Shown here in pieces: positions 27,913 to 36,852 of a stretch of DNA of 64,000 nucleotides (position 1 is its first letter; every line of letters starts with the position of its first letter). Below the pieces are notes generated by a model. The model made no database searches. It worked only from the letters and a program-made list of their open reading frames with translations, and was not told the DNA's origin. The DNA lies in the NCBI RefSeq assembly GCF_008801475.1, contig NZ_VZPP01000001.1:434001-498000 (forward strand), in the 5' to 3' direction. Source of the DNA: Pseudomonas moorei. GTDB lineage: Bacteria > Pseudomonadota > Gammaproteobacteria > Pseudomonadales > Pseudomonadaceae. The position numbers and the translations under genes were made by a program.

Positions 27913-28373
27913 ACCTTGGCTCCCTGCGCGATGACCGATTTGATGGCGGCGAGGATCCGCACATGGGTGCCGCAGCGGCACAGGTTGGGCGCCATGTGGC
28001 GACGAATCGTGTCATCGTCCGGATGAGGGTTTGCCTCCAATAGAGCCTGCGCCCGTACGATCATCCCCGCGATGCAATAACCACACTGGGCTGCCTGCTC
28101 GTCGATAAAGGCTTTCTGCAACGGCCCCGGTTTGTCGGCACTGCCCAGGCTCTCCACGGTGCGCACGGACTTGCCCTCCAGCGCGCCGCAAGGCGTCAGG
28201 CATGAAAACACCGGTTTATCGTTGACTAAAACGGTGCAAGCGCCGCACTGACCCAATCCGCAGCCGTATTTCGCGCCATTGAGCCCAACCTGGTTGCGCA
28301 GGGCATACAGCAGCGGCATGTCTTGCGGGATGTCCAGTTCATGTGTCTTGCCGTTGATGTCGAGTGTGATCAC
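27909..28373 (-). CDS. Molybdenum hydroxylase 2Fe-2S subunit (IorA/NicA-like)
   Basis: Small iron-sulfur subunit of 154 aa. The plant-ferredoxin cluster ligands are C38, C43, C46 and C58 (KYGCGLGQCGACTVL). The second cluster ligands are C97, C100, C132 and C134 (QCGYC ... LCRCG). It carries electrons from the molybdenum site of the large subunit to the outside acceptor. It overlaps the large-subunit start and follows the cytochrome gene by five bases, so the three form one operon. It has no signal peptide and may be co-exported with the Tat-tagged subunit. Confidence 0.92.
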   Translation of the reverse strand: MITLDINGKTHELDIPQDMPLLYALRNQVGLNGAKYGCGLGQCGACTVLVNDKPVFSCLTPCGALEGKSVRTVESLGSADKPGPLQKAFIDEQAAQCGYCIAGMIVRAQALLEANPHPDDDTIRRHMAPNLCRCGTHVRILAAIKSVIAQGAKV

Positions 28374-28378
28374 GGTGG

Positions 28379-29644
28379 CTACTCCTGAGCTCGAATGCTC
28401 TTGATTGTCTTGTCGAGGTCCGTCCAGGGTCTGGTCGGGCAGCTCTCGTTGCGCAAGTACTCGGCGATGGCGGCGAGGTGGGTGTCATCCAGACTGTCGG
28501 CGAAGCCAGGCATGTAGTGGCTGGAGTCGGAGGTGGACATCGGGATGCCCTGCAGGACGGTCTGGATCAGGTTTCGTGGCGAGTCCGCCATGACTGCGCT
28601 GGTGCTTGCCAGCGCAGGCCTCGATTCAATGGCGCGCATGGGGGCGGCGGCGCCATGGCAACTTGCGCAGGCACCGTCGAACAGCGACGCGCCCGGCAAA
28701 GCCTTGGCAGTGGAGTTGGCCACAGGCGGGCAGGGCGGTGACGTCGCGACCGAGGAGGATTGCTTGAGGTCGAGAATATAGTGGGCGATGGCCTGGGCAT
28801 CTTCGGCCGGCAATTGCGCGATGCTCAGGCTGACCGGCAGCATCGGGCCCGCCGCCGCACCGTGATCTTCGGCGACCTTGCCCGTGAGATAGGCGACTAG
28901 CTGGGTTTCATTCCAGGGGTGTTGCGCTTCGGCCATCCCGCGCAGCGAAGGGGCGGTCCAGCCGTCGACGATACCGCCGTTGAACAGCTCGCTGCTCTTT
29001 TCGCCGCCAATCAGATTCAAGGGCGAATGACAGGACGAACAGTGTCCCGCGCCTTCGACCAGATAGCGTCCGCGGTTCCATTGCGCAGACCGGTCGGGAA
29101 GCGGTTCCAGCGGATCCCCATGCAGGAACAGCAAGTTCCAGAACGACACCAGCGCACGGAAGTTCATGGGGAAAACCATATGGTTATCAGGTGCGGTGTA
29201 TTTGACCGGGTCCACGCTCATCAGGAAGGCGTAGGCATCCGCGATATCGGCATCACTCAACTTTCGGTAATGCACGTAGGGGAAGGCCGGGTAGAGGAAG
29301 TGACCGTCGCGGGCGATGCCTTCACGCATGGCTCGTTCAAAGGCCGGCAGCGACCACTTGCCGATACCGGTTTCCCGGTCCGGGGTGATGTTGGTGGTGA
29401 AGAGTGTTCCGAAGGGCGTGATCAATGGCAAGCCGCCCGCCATGTAATCGCCTCCTGGTCGCGTGTGGCAGACCGCGCAGTCGCCCGCTTCGACGATGCG
29501 CCGGCCTCTGTCCAGGGATTCGCGTCCAGCGCTCTGAGGCGGGCTGACAGCAGCGATTTCCGGCCTCCACATCATCCAGAGCGCGAACCCTGCCCCCACC
29601 ACGCCAAGCGCCAGAACGGCACCGATGATCGTCTTGCGCTTCAT
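28379..29644 (-). CDS. Triheme cytochrome c (electron acceptor of molybdenum hydroxylase)
   Basis: Membrane-anchored or periplasmic c-type cytochrome of 421 aa. An uncleaved or cleaved N-terminal helix spans about residues 5-26. Three heme sites are visible: CAVCH (56-60), CSSCH (202-206) and CASCH (326-330). The layout matches the cytochrome subunits of membrane alcohol/aldehyde dehydrogenases and of NicB-type hydroxylases, where it hands electrons to the respiratory chain. It is first in the operon with the 2Fe-2S and molybdenum subunits. The promoter faces a cluster of GCGCAA/TTGCGC repeats. Confidence 0.9.
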   Translation of the reverse strand: MKRKTIIGAVLALGVVGAGFALWMMWRPEIAAVSPPQSAGRESLDRGRRIVEAGDCAVCHTRPGGDYMAGGLPLITPFGTLFTTNITPDRETGIGKWSLPAFERAMREGIARDGHFLYPAFPYVHYRKLSDADIADAYAFLMSVDPVKYTAPDNHMVFPMNFRALVSFWNLLFLHGDPLEPLPDRSAQWNRGRYLVEGAGHCSSCHSPLNLIGGEKSSELFNGGIVDGWTAPSLRGMAEAQHPWNETQLVAYLTGKVAEDHGAAAGPMLPVSLSIAQLPAEDAQAIAHYILDLKQSSSVATSPPCPPVANSTAKALPGASLFDGACASCHGAAAPMRAIESRPALASTSAVMADSPRNLIQTVLQGIPMSTSDSSHYMPGFADSLDDTHLAAIAEYLRNESCPTRPWTDLDKTIKSIRAQE

Positions 29645-29765
29645 CGCCTTACCTCTCGAACCGAGTGAACGACAGATCTTTCAATCCGCCGCGTGCGATT
29701 GGCGTACGGCGACTTTCAGCTCGGTGAGCTTAGACAGGGCGCTTGGGATCGAGTAGCCCATCAAG

Positions 29766-29857
29766 GCGCAACGCTACATTGCGCTGGGCGCAACGACGGC
29801 CATGAGCCGACGCGCAGATCACCCCAGCGTTGCGTGTTGCGAAAAGCAACGTTGCGC
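29766..29857. promoter_or_regulatory. Clustered GCGCAAC/GTTGCGC operator-like repeats
   Basis: GCGCAA-N7-TTGCGC (29766-29784), GCGCAACG (29788-29795), GTTGC-GAAAA-GCAAC (29836-29850) and GTTGCGC (29851-29857) crowd the 286-bp gap between the divergent hydroxylase operon and the DsbA-like gene. Repeated inverted copies of one half-site suggest a multi-site regulator binding region. The cognate protein is not evident. Confidence 0.55.
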
Positions 29858-29930
29858 GGCAGGTGGATACTCCGGCGGGCGTCGGACGCTTACCTTGGGG
29901 GTGTGAAAACATTCAACCACGGAGGCCGTC

Positions 29931-30575
29931 ATGAGTGTGCACTCAACCACTATTCAGGTGACTTACGACTTCATCTGCCCATGGTGCTGGATCGGTGAGG
30001 TGAATCTCGAACGCGCACTGGCCGCGTCGGGTTATTCAACTGACCGTCAAATCAGTTTCCTGCCTTACCAATTGAACCCGGACATGCCTGTTCAAGGCGT
30101 GGATCGCAAAGCCTATCGTTCGGGCAAATTTGGCAGTTGGGCGCGCAGCCAGGCCATGGACGCGCAGGTCACCCACGCCGGCAAGGCCGTTGGTCTTGGT
30201 TTCCATTATGAGCGTGTCGAAACAACCCCCAACACCCTGGCAGCGCATCGCTTGGTATGGCGCGAGCAACAGGCGGGTAAAGACGCTTCATGCCTGGTCA
30301 AGGCCATTTTCAGGGCTTACTTCGGCGAGGGGCGGAATATCGGTGACCTCAATGTGTTGGCCGATATCGCTGGCGAAACAGGACTGGACCGGAAGGCCAT
30401 TGTCGACTTTCTCAACACCGATGCAGGCACGGCTGAAGTCTTGAAGCTCGAAGCGCAAAGCAAGGCGTCCGGGGTGCGCTCGGTGCCGAGTATCCAGATT
30501 GCGGGTGACGTGATCAGCGGCGCGCAACCCAGCGAAATCATGATTCAGATACTGAAACGAAACCAGGCCGCTTGA
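29931..30575 (+). CDS. DsbA-family (FrnE-like) oxidoreductase
   Basis: Thioredoxin-fold protein of 214 aa without a signal peptide, so cytoplasmic. The active site CPWC is at about residues 17-20 and the cis-proline loop is GVRSVPSIQI. The family includes FrnE and 2-hydroxychromene-2-carboxylate isomerases, which use the same fold for thiol-dependent isomerisation. Its place before the old yellow enzyme and FAD monooxygenase genes suggests a role in the same aromatic pathway, perhaps as an isomerase, though a general disulfide role cannot be excluded. Confidence 0.82.
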   Translation: MSVHSTTIQVTYDFICPWCWIGEVNLERALAASGYSTDRQISFLPYQLNPDMPVQGVDRKAYRSGKFGSWARSQAMDAQVTHAGKAVGLGFHYERVETTPNTLAAHRLVWREQQAGKDASCLVKAIFRAYFGEGRNIGDLNVLADIAGETGLDRKAIVDFLNTDAGTAEVLKLEAQSKASGVRSVPSIQIAGDVISGAQPSEIMIQILKRNQAA

Positions 30576-30612
30576 GCCGCTTGTTCAATCCCGATCCCTA
30601 CAGGAAATCATC

Positions 30613-31725
30613 ATGTCCCATCACTTGTTCAGCCCAATCAAACTCGGTCAACTGGACCTCAATCACCGTGTCGTCATGGCCCCTCTGACTCGCTCGCGGG
30701 CGGGGCAGCCCGGCAACGTACCGACATCGATGAGTGTCGAGTACTACCGTCAGCGCGCCAGTGCCGCGTTGATCATCACCGAGGCGACCCAGATTTCGCA
30801 GCAGGGTCAGGGTTACGCCTGGACGCCGGGCATCCATAGCGACGAGCAGATTCAGGGCTGGAAAGCGGTCAGCGATGCTGTGCATGCAGAGGGCGGGCGC
30901 ATTTTCCTGCAGCTCTGGCATGTGGGGAGGGTGTCACACCCGGTGTTTCAACCCGACGGCGGCTTACCGGTAGCACCGACCGCGCAGCCGGTCCCCGGCA
31001 AGACCTTTATCCTCAATGAGAAAGGTGAGGGAGTTTGGGGTGATGTACCTGTCCCTCAGGAACTGGACATTAAGGGGATCGAAGCGATCGTTTCCGACTT
31101 CCGCCAGGCCGCGCGCAATGCGCTTGCGGCCGGAATGGACGGTGTGGAAATCCACGCGGGCAATGGCTACCTGCTGGACCAATTCATCAACAGCGACAGC
31201 AATCAGCGGAGCGATCGCTACGGTGGAAGTATTGAAAACCGTGCGCGGCTGCTGCTCGAAGTCGTGCAGACGGTGACCGAAGAAATAGGTGCCGAACGCG
31301 TTGCCGTACGCCTGACACCGATGGGACGTTTCATGGGGATGGGCGATGACACCCCGGAACAGACCTTTGGCTACATAGCTTCGCGGCTCAATCAATGGAA
31401 TCTCGCGTACCTGCACCTGGTGGAACCGATGATGGTCGGCACGGTGCTCGATGAAAGTAATGATCCGCGCTGGGACGCCATCATCAAACAGCTGCGTGCT
31501 GACTTCCACGGTGTGCTGATGCTGGCGGGCGGTTACACCGGAGAAACCGCTGAACAGGCCATCGCGCAGGGGCGTGCCGACCTCATCGCTTTCGGTCGCC
31601 CGTTCATTGCCAACCCCGACTTGCCGGCTCGCCTGCGCGGGCGTACCGAACTCAACCCGGCGGACGGCAACAGCTTTTTTGGCGGCGACGCCAAGGGCTA
31701 CATCGACTATCCGGCGCTGGCATAA
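30613..31725 (+). CDS. nemA: Old yellow enzyme-type alkene reductase (NemA-like)
   Basis: FMN-dependent NAD(P)H ene-reductase of 370 aa with a TIM barrel. LFSPIKLGQLDLNHRVVMAP starts the family domain. IHAGNGYLLDQFINSDSN with RSDRYGGSIENR is the classical OYE signature that includes the substrate-binding His/Asn pair. It reduces activated C=C bonds or nitro groups of unsaturated or aromatic electrophiles. AGGAAA precedes the ATG. It probably lies in an operon with the DsbA-like gene and the FAD monooxygenase. The symbol is by family resemblance. Confidence 0.88.
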   Translation: MSHHLFSPIKLGQLDLNHRVVMAPLTRSRAGQPGNVPTSMSVEYYRQRASAALIITEATQISQQGQGYAWTPGIHSDEQIQGWKAVSDAVHAEGGRIFLQLWHVGRVSHPVFQPDGGLPVAPTAQPVPGKTFILNEKGEGVWGDVPVPQELDIKGIEAIVSDFRQAARNALAAGMDGVEIHAGNGYLLDQFINSDSNQRSDRYGGSIENRARLLLEVVQTVTEEIGAERVAVRLTPMGRFMGMGDDTPEQTFGYIASRLNQWNLAYLHLVEPMMVGTVLDESNDPRWDAIIKQLRADFHGVLMLAGGYTGETAEQAIAQGRADLIAFGRPFIANPDLPARLRGRTELNPADGNSFFGGDAKGYIDYPALA

Positions 31726-31778
31726 CGGAGCTCAAAACCGGTTGGTTCGGGAATCACCACTTCGCAAGGAGAAAGGTA

Positions 31779-32921
31779 ATGAAGAGTCCGGATAGTCCGA
31801 AGGCCCTGGTCATCGGTGGTTCACTGGGCGGCCTGTTTACCGCCACGGCGTTGCGGGCAATTGGCTGGCAAGTCGATGTTTTCGAGCGATCCCCCGCGGC
31901 AATGGATAGCCGTGGCGGTGGCATTGTTCTGCAAGGGGATGTCTTGCAGCATTTTCGCTATGCAGGCATCCAGCATTCCCGTGCGCTGGGTGTCCGGTCC
32001 CATGATCGTCTGTATCTGGATCGAGCCGGTACCGTCGTACATAAAGAACCGATGCCGCAAACGCAGACGTCCTGGAACACACTGTACGGCTCATTATCTT
32101 CTGCGTTTCCTGCCGAGCATTATCACCGTGGCAAGACGCTGGTGGATCTGGCTCAGAATGAGCACCGAGTGACCGCTTTTTTTGCCGATGGCAGTCGTGC
32201 CGAGGCAGACCTGCTGGTCGGGGCCGACGGTGCCGGTTCATCCGTGCGCAGCATGGTGTTGCCCGGGGCACAACCTGGCTATTCGGGCTATGTGGTTTGG
32301 CGTGGGCTTGTTGATGAGGATCGACTTACAGACTTCGCCAAGACGCAGCTTTACGAGGATTTTGTCTTTCAACAGGACCCTGGATCGCTGATGCTCGAAT
32401 ACATGGTGCCGGGTTTGAATGGCTCCGTTGAGCCTGGCGAGCGACGGTTCAACTGGCTATGGTATTTGAAAGCCACGCAAGGGCCGGAGCTGGACGCCGT
32501 ACTCACTGATCGCGACGGCCTGCGGCGTAGTCACTCCATTCCACCAGGGGCGTTGGCGGCGGATCAGGAGGCTTACATACGGGAAATTGGCGAAAGGCAT
32601 GCAAACCCGGCTTTTCGCGAACTGATTCGCCAGACCAAGGACATTTTTGTCCAGGCGATTCTTGATCTGAATGTTCCACAAATGGTGTTCGGACGAGTGC
32701 TGTTGACCGGCGATGCCGCTTTTGTACCGCGTCCTCATACCGCCGGAAGCACGGCCAAAGCGGCACGCAATGCATTGTTCCTGGCTCAGGCAATCGACGA
32801 CATTGGCGACCTCGATAAAGCCCTGCAGGCCTGGCAAAGCCAGCAACTTGCAGAGGGCAGGCGCATGGGCGACTGGGGGGTGAACATGGGTAATCGGATC
32901 ATGGGCATCACGCCATCCTGA
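31779..32921 (+). CDS. FAD-dependent aromatic monooxygenase (second paralogue)
   Basis: Flavoprotein hydroxylase of 380 aa. ALVIGGSLGGLFTATALRAI is the FAD-binding start, ADLLVGADGAGSSVRS the DG motif and LLTGDAAFVPRPHTAGS the GD motif. It clearly resembles the product of 20687-21907 and the dihydroxypyridine hydroxylase group, but is about 26 residues shorter. AAGGAG sits nine bases before the ATG. With the molybdenum hydroxylase nearby, the pattern is that of a two-step ring hydroxylation route like nicotinate or nicotine degradation. Substrate not known. Confidence 0.85.
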   Translation: MKSPDSPKALVIGGSLGGLFTATALRAIGWQVDVFERSPAAMDSRGGGIVLQGDVLQHFRYAGIQHSRALGVRSHDRLYLDRAGTVVHKEPMPQTQTSWNTLYGSLSSAFPAEHYHRGKTLVDLAQNEHRVTAFFADGSRAEADLLVGADGAGSSVRSMVLPGAQPGYSGYVVWRGLVDEDRLTDFAKTQLYEDFVFQQDPGSLMLEYMVPGLNGSVEPGERRFNWLWYLKATQGPELDAVLTDRDGLRRSHSIPPGALAADQEAYIREIGERHANPAFRELIRQTKDIFVQAILDLNVPQMVFGRVLLTGDAAFVPRPHTAGSTAKAARNALFLAQAIDDIGDLDKALQAWQSQQLAEGRRMGDWGVNMGNRIMGITPS

Positions 32922-33035
32922 TTCAGCGGCGCCTATCGACTTTAATCCACGACTGATTGAGCACAGCCATGCAAGACGTACGACGCCTGTTCGTGCACAG
33001 TCATTACCGTTCCTTTTCGATCCTGGACTCCGCTT

Positions 33036-33935
33036 ATGGATAAGTTGCTGGCGCTCAAAATGTTTGTCGAAACCGTACGCTGTGGTGGTTATTCGTCAGC
33101 GGCGCGCAAGCTTGGCATCTCCACTTCGTCTGTGACCCGACAGGTAGCGGGACTGGAAAGCGAGCTGGGCGCCAGTTTGCTGAACCGCACCACGCGCAAC
33201 ACGAGCGTCACGGTGGCGGGACAGAACTACTTCGAAAAGGCAGTGGCGATCCTGGAGGCCATCGATGAAGCCGATGCCGTCGTGACCGATCGTGGCAGCG
33301 AAGCTCAAGGGCGCTTACGGGCCAGCGTCCCGGTGGAATTCGGCCGACGCATCATTGCTCCTCATCTGGGGCGACTGCTGGATCGTCATCCTGGCCTTGA
33401 GATCAGCCTCTCGTTGAGCGACGAGGTCAGTGACCTGCTCAGCGAGCAAATAGATGTGTCAGTGCGTCTGGGTTCATCGGTCGTCAGTGATGACATCGTC
33501 AGCAAGCGGCTGGGCGATTTCCAGCGTTGGGTGGTGGCGAGCCCCGATTACCTGACGCGTACCGGGCTGCCCCGACACCCCCATGACCTGTTGGAGCATC
33601 AATGCCTGCGTTTTGATTACCGCACGGGCCACCACAATTGGACATTCCAGGGTGATGAGGAAATCATTCGCTTGAATGTGCAGGGACGGCTGCAAAGCAA
33701 CAACGCCGACATTCTGCGCGAGGCGGCGTTAGCCGGGGGAGGGGTGACGCTATTGGCCGATTGGCTGGTGCGTGATGATGTCAGTGCAGGTCGCCTGACG
33801 CGCGTGCTGGAACAGTATGAAGTCAACCCTGGCAGTGCGAGCACTTGCATCAATGCGCTGTACCTGCCCAATCATCGTGGTTCCAGTCGCATCAATGTGT
33901 TCATTGAATTTCTTCAGGAAATACTCGCCCCATAA
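33036..33935 (+). CDS. LysR-family transcriptional regulator
   Basis: Regulator of 299 aa. The N-terminal winged helix-turn-helix is residues about 3-62 (LKMFVETVRCGGYSSAARKL, then SVTRQVAGLESELGASLLNR). The C-terminal periplasmic-binding-like effector domain includes LTRTGLPRHPHDLLEHQCL, typical of the DmlR/AaeR-like group. It is on the same strand as the monooxygenase upstream and may regulate the OYE/monooxygenase genes. No obvious T-N11-A box was pinned down. Confidence 0.88.
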   Translation: MDKLLALKMFVETVRCGGYSSAARKLGISTSSVTRQVAGLESELGASLLNRTTRNTSVTVAGQNYFEKAVAILEAIDEADAVVTDRGSEAQGRLRASVPVEFGRRIIAPHLGRLLDRHPGLEISLSLSDEVSDLLSEQIDVSVRLGSSVVSDDIVSKRLGDFQRWVVASPDYLTRTGLPRHPHDLLEHQCLRFDYRTGHHNWTFQGDEEIIRLNVQGRLQSNNADILREAALAGGGVTLLADWLVRDDVSAGRLTRVLEQYEVNPGSASTCINALYLPNHRGSSRINVFIEFLQEILAP

Positions 33936-34211
33936 TGTCACGACTGGTCGCGGTACCGAACAGGCGGCCATATTCACCGCTGAACTGCGAGCGAGGGCGC
34001 CTTCCAGGGCTGACGAAAGGTGATTCATGGCGCAGCGGGGTAGGGATCATGTCGGGGCGCTCCTGTTGACCGAACTTTAATCCGCTGAAAAGGCGTTTCC
34101 TCTCCACCACCCTGCATCCCCACAGGATTAGGCAAGCATTCAAGAGGAATGCACTAGGGACAGAGGCGGATCGACCGGGAGAATGTGTCGATCAGTCACA
34201 GGAGAGCCTCA

Positions 34212-35261
34212 ATGCAAGTCTTCGCTTATGGCGCCCATGCGGGCGACAAACCGCTTGAACCCCTGCGCATCACTCGTCGCGATCCCGGCCCGGAAGATGT
34301 GCAGATCGAGATTGCCTATTGCGGTATCTGCCACTCGGACCTGCACCAGGTGCGCGCCGAATGGGAAGGTACGAAATACCCGTGCGTGCCCGGTCACGAG
34401 ATCGTCGGCCGTGTCTCAGCCGTAGGCCTGAAGGTCACCGGGTTCGCACCGGGTGATCTGGTCGGAGTGGGCTGTATCGTCGACAGCTGCAAACATTGCG
34501 AAGAATGTGCTGAAGGTCTTGAGAACTACTGCGACGGCGTGGTTGGCACCTATAACTTTCCGACTCCGGACGCACCAGGCTGGACGCTCGGTGGTTATTC
34601 GCAAGCGATCGTTGTGCATCAGCGCTACGCACTGCGTATTCGCCACCCCGAGGCACAACTGGCTGCCGTTGCGCCGCTGCTGTGCGCGGGCATCACCACC
34701 TGGTCGCCGCTGCGTCACTGGAACGCGGGCCCCGGGAAGAAAGTGGGTGTGGTGGGCATCGGTGGCCTGGGTCACATGGGCATCAAACTGGCCCATGCGT
34801 TGGGCGCGCATGTGGTCGCTTTCACCACGTCCGAATCCAAACGTGAGGCGGCCAAAAGCCTTGGCGCCGATGAAGTGGTGGTCTCAAGCGATGCGCAGCA
34901 AATGGCCGCGCACCTTAAAAGCTTCGACCTGATCATCAACACAGTCGCCGCCCCCCATGACCTGGACGCCTTGCTGGTGCTGCTTAAGCGCGACGGCGCG
35001 ATGACATTGGTGGGAGCGCCAGCCTCGCCACATCCATCGCCCAACGTGTTCAACCTGATCATGAAACGTCGCACCCTGGCCGGTTCGATGATCGGCGGCA
35101 TCCCGCAAACCCAGGAGATGCTCGATTTCTGCGCCGAACACGGCATCGTTTCGGACATCGAGCTGATACGTGCAGAGCACATCAATGAGGCGTTCGAGCG
35201 GATGCTCCAGGGTGACGTCAAATACCGTTTCGTGATCGACAACGCGACACTGGCGGAGTGA
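34212..35261 (+). CDS. Zinc-dependent NAD(P) alcohol dehydrogenase (YahK/AdhC-like)
   Basis: Medium-chain dehydrogenase of about 349 aa. The catalytic zinc site is CGICHSDLHQ with PGHEIVGRV. Structural zinc cysteines are CKHCEECAEGLENYC. The cofactor site is GIGGLGHMGIKLAHALGA. It reduces aldehydes to alcohols, usually with NADPH in this CAD/YahK group. ATG 34212 with GGAGAG upstream is preferred over an open frame from 34185. It stands alone and is followed by a GC-rich stem-loop. Confidence 0.9.
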   Translation: MQVFAYGAHAGDKPLEPLRITRRDPGPEDVQIEIAYCGICHSDLHQVRAEWEGTKYPCVPGHEIVGRVSAVGLKVTGFAPGDLVGVGCIVDSCKHCEECAEGLENYCDGVVGTYNFPTPDAPGWTLGGYSQAIVVHQRYALRIRHPEAQLAAVAPLLCAGITTWSPLRHWNAGPGKKVGVVGIGGLGHMGIKLAHALGAHVVAFTTSESKREAAKSLGADEVVVSSDAQQMAAHLKSFDLIINTVAAPHDLDALLVLLKRDGAMTLVGAPASPHPSPNVFNLIMKRRTLAGSMIGGIPQTQEMLDFCAEHGIVSDIELIRAEHINEAFERMLQGDVKYRFVIDNATLAE

Positions 35262-35269
35262 AAAAACGC

Positions 35270-35294
35270 ACGTCCGGGCATTTCGCCCGGACGT
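35270..35294 (+). terminator. Strong stem-loop after alcohol dehydrogenase
   Basis: ACGTCCGGGC and GCCCGGACGT form a perfect 10-bp stem around ATTTC, nine bases after the stop. An A6 run precedes it and no clear T-run follows, so it is a terminator by position more than by textbook form. Confidence 0.6.
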
Positions 35295-35393
35295 GTATTG
35301 ACTTCGGCTGTTCGCGTAAACCGAAGCGTACGACTCATGCCTCGTTTGCCACCTCGCAAAACCAACACGCCTTTCGCACCACAGGTAGTTCCA

Positions 35394-36590
35394 ATGACCT
35401 CTCGTTCTACGGAAAAACGCGGCTGGAGCGCCGTGCTGGCCATGTCGTTGGCCGCATTCGCCCTGGTCGCGTCAGAATTCATGCCCGTCAGCCTGCTGAC
35501 GCCCATTGCGGCCGAGCTGCATATCACGGAAGGTCAGGCCGGCCAGGGTATTTCCGTGTCCGGCGCATTCGCATTGATCACAAGCCTGGTCATTGCAGCG
35601 ATCGCCGCTCGCGTCGAACGCAAGAAGCTGCTGCTGTGTCTGACCTTGCTGATGATTGTGTCAGGTACGGTCGTCGCGCTCGCGCCAGGCTACCCCTCAT
35701 TCATGCTTGGGCGTGCCTTGATCGGCATAGCCATCGGCGGTTTCTGGTCATTGTCGGCGGCGACCGCGATGCGTCTGGTACCGCCGGACCAGATTTCCCG
35801 AGCGCTGGCCATTGTCAATGGTGGTAATGCTCTGGCGACGGTAATCGCAGCCCCGGCGGGCAGCTTCCTTGGCTCGCTGATCGGCTGGCGTGGCGCATTC
35901 TTCTGTGTTGTTCCTGTCGCAGCGCTGGCGGCCGTGTGGCTGCTGATAAGCCTTCCATCCTTCAAGGCCGAGCGCCAGGCAGGTAGCGGCAACGCCCTGC
36001 GGCTGATGAAGCGGTTGCCAGTAGCATTGGGAATGGTCGCCGTCAGCGTATTTTTCATGGGGCAGTTCATGCTGTTCACTTACCTGCGCCCATTTCTTGA
36101 GGTCGTCACCGGCGTCAGCGTTTCAACATTGTCTTTGATGCTGTTGGGTCTGGGACTGGCAGGTTTCATCGGGACCTTTCTGATCGAAAGATTCATCGGC
36201 AATGGTCTCTATCGCACGCTGACGGTTATACCTCTGATCATGGCTGTCATAGCACTGGCGCTAGTGAACTACGGCGCTTCGCCGTTGCTGACCGCCGTGC
36301 TGCTCGGCGTATGGGGGCTGGTCGCTACTGCTGCTCCCGTTGGATGGTGGACATGGCTGGCGCAAACGCTTCCGGATGATGCTGAAGCCGGTGGGGGCCT
36401 GCTCGTGGCCATTGTCCAACTGGCTATCGCCGCAGGGGCCATCATCGGTGGCCTGGCCTTTGATCTGAGCGGTTATAAAGCCACATTCGAGCTAAGCGCA
36501 ACCGTGTTGGTTGCGGCGTCTGTGCTCGCTTGGCTAGCGGGTCGCAGTGCTAATGAAGTTCATCTCCCCGAGTCGAACGTGACGGCCTGA
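35394..36590 (+). CDS. MFS exporter, NepI-like
   Basis: Twelve-helix major facilitator exporter of 398 aa. EFMPVSLLTPIAAELHITEG and GRALIGIAIGGFWSLSAATA closely match the NepI purine-ribonucleoside efflux group. The frame opens at 35298, but ATG 35394 starts the conserved region and fits the family length. Related proteins export nucleosides, sugars or drugs. It follows the alcohol dehydrogenase gene but is separated by a stem-loop, so it is probably a separate transcript. Confidence 0.85.
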   Translation: MTSRSTEKRGWSAVLAMSLAAFALVASEFMPVSLLTPIAAELHITEGQAGQGISVSGAFALITSLVIAAIAARVERKKLLLCLTLLMIVSGTVVALAPGYPSFMLGRALIGIAIGGFWSLSAATAMRLVPPDQISRALAIVNGGNALATVIAAPAGSFLGSLIGWRGAFFCVVPVAALAAVWLLISLPSFKAERQAGSGNALRLMKRLPVALGMVAVSVFFMGQFMLFTYLRPFLEVVTGVSVSTLSLMLLGLGLAGFIGTFLIERFIGNGLYRTLTVIPLIMAVIALALVNYGASPLLTAVLLGVWGLVATAAPVGWWTWLAQTLPDDAEAGGGLLVAIVQLAIAAGAIIGGLAFDLSGYKATFELSATVLVAASVLAWLAGRSANEVHLPESNVTA

Positions 36591-36766
36591 TCAGATCAGG
36601 AAACGCCCGGCACTTGGATTCGAAAAAATGACGCTCGATCCACTGTGTGACTGAGTCTCTCAACGATTTTGATCTGTGCATCACCTTGCTGCGCACTGAC
36701 GGTCCTGGCACGACCCCAAAAGCCTTTGAGGCGTCAGGTCCAACGGGAGGGCGGTTGTGCCTTGAT

Positions 36767-36780
36767 TTGATTTAAATCAA
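36767..36780 (+). promoter_or_regulatory. Perfect Anr/FNR box
   Basis: TTGATTTAAATCAA is an exact TTGAT-N4-ATCAA match, 73 bases before the ABC ATPase gene. It should activate the ABC exporter genes, and possibly the Spy-like and PEP synthase genes behind them, at low oxygen. The remaining intergenic sequence (36591-36852) shows no gene. Confidence 0.78.
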
Positions 36781-36852
36781 CAGCAGGCCGGCGTGGTCAG
36801 ATGACAGTAAGTTGCTCCTGTCACTGACCTCACCGAGCAGAGTGGTGTAAGC

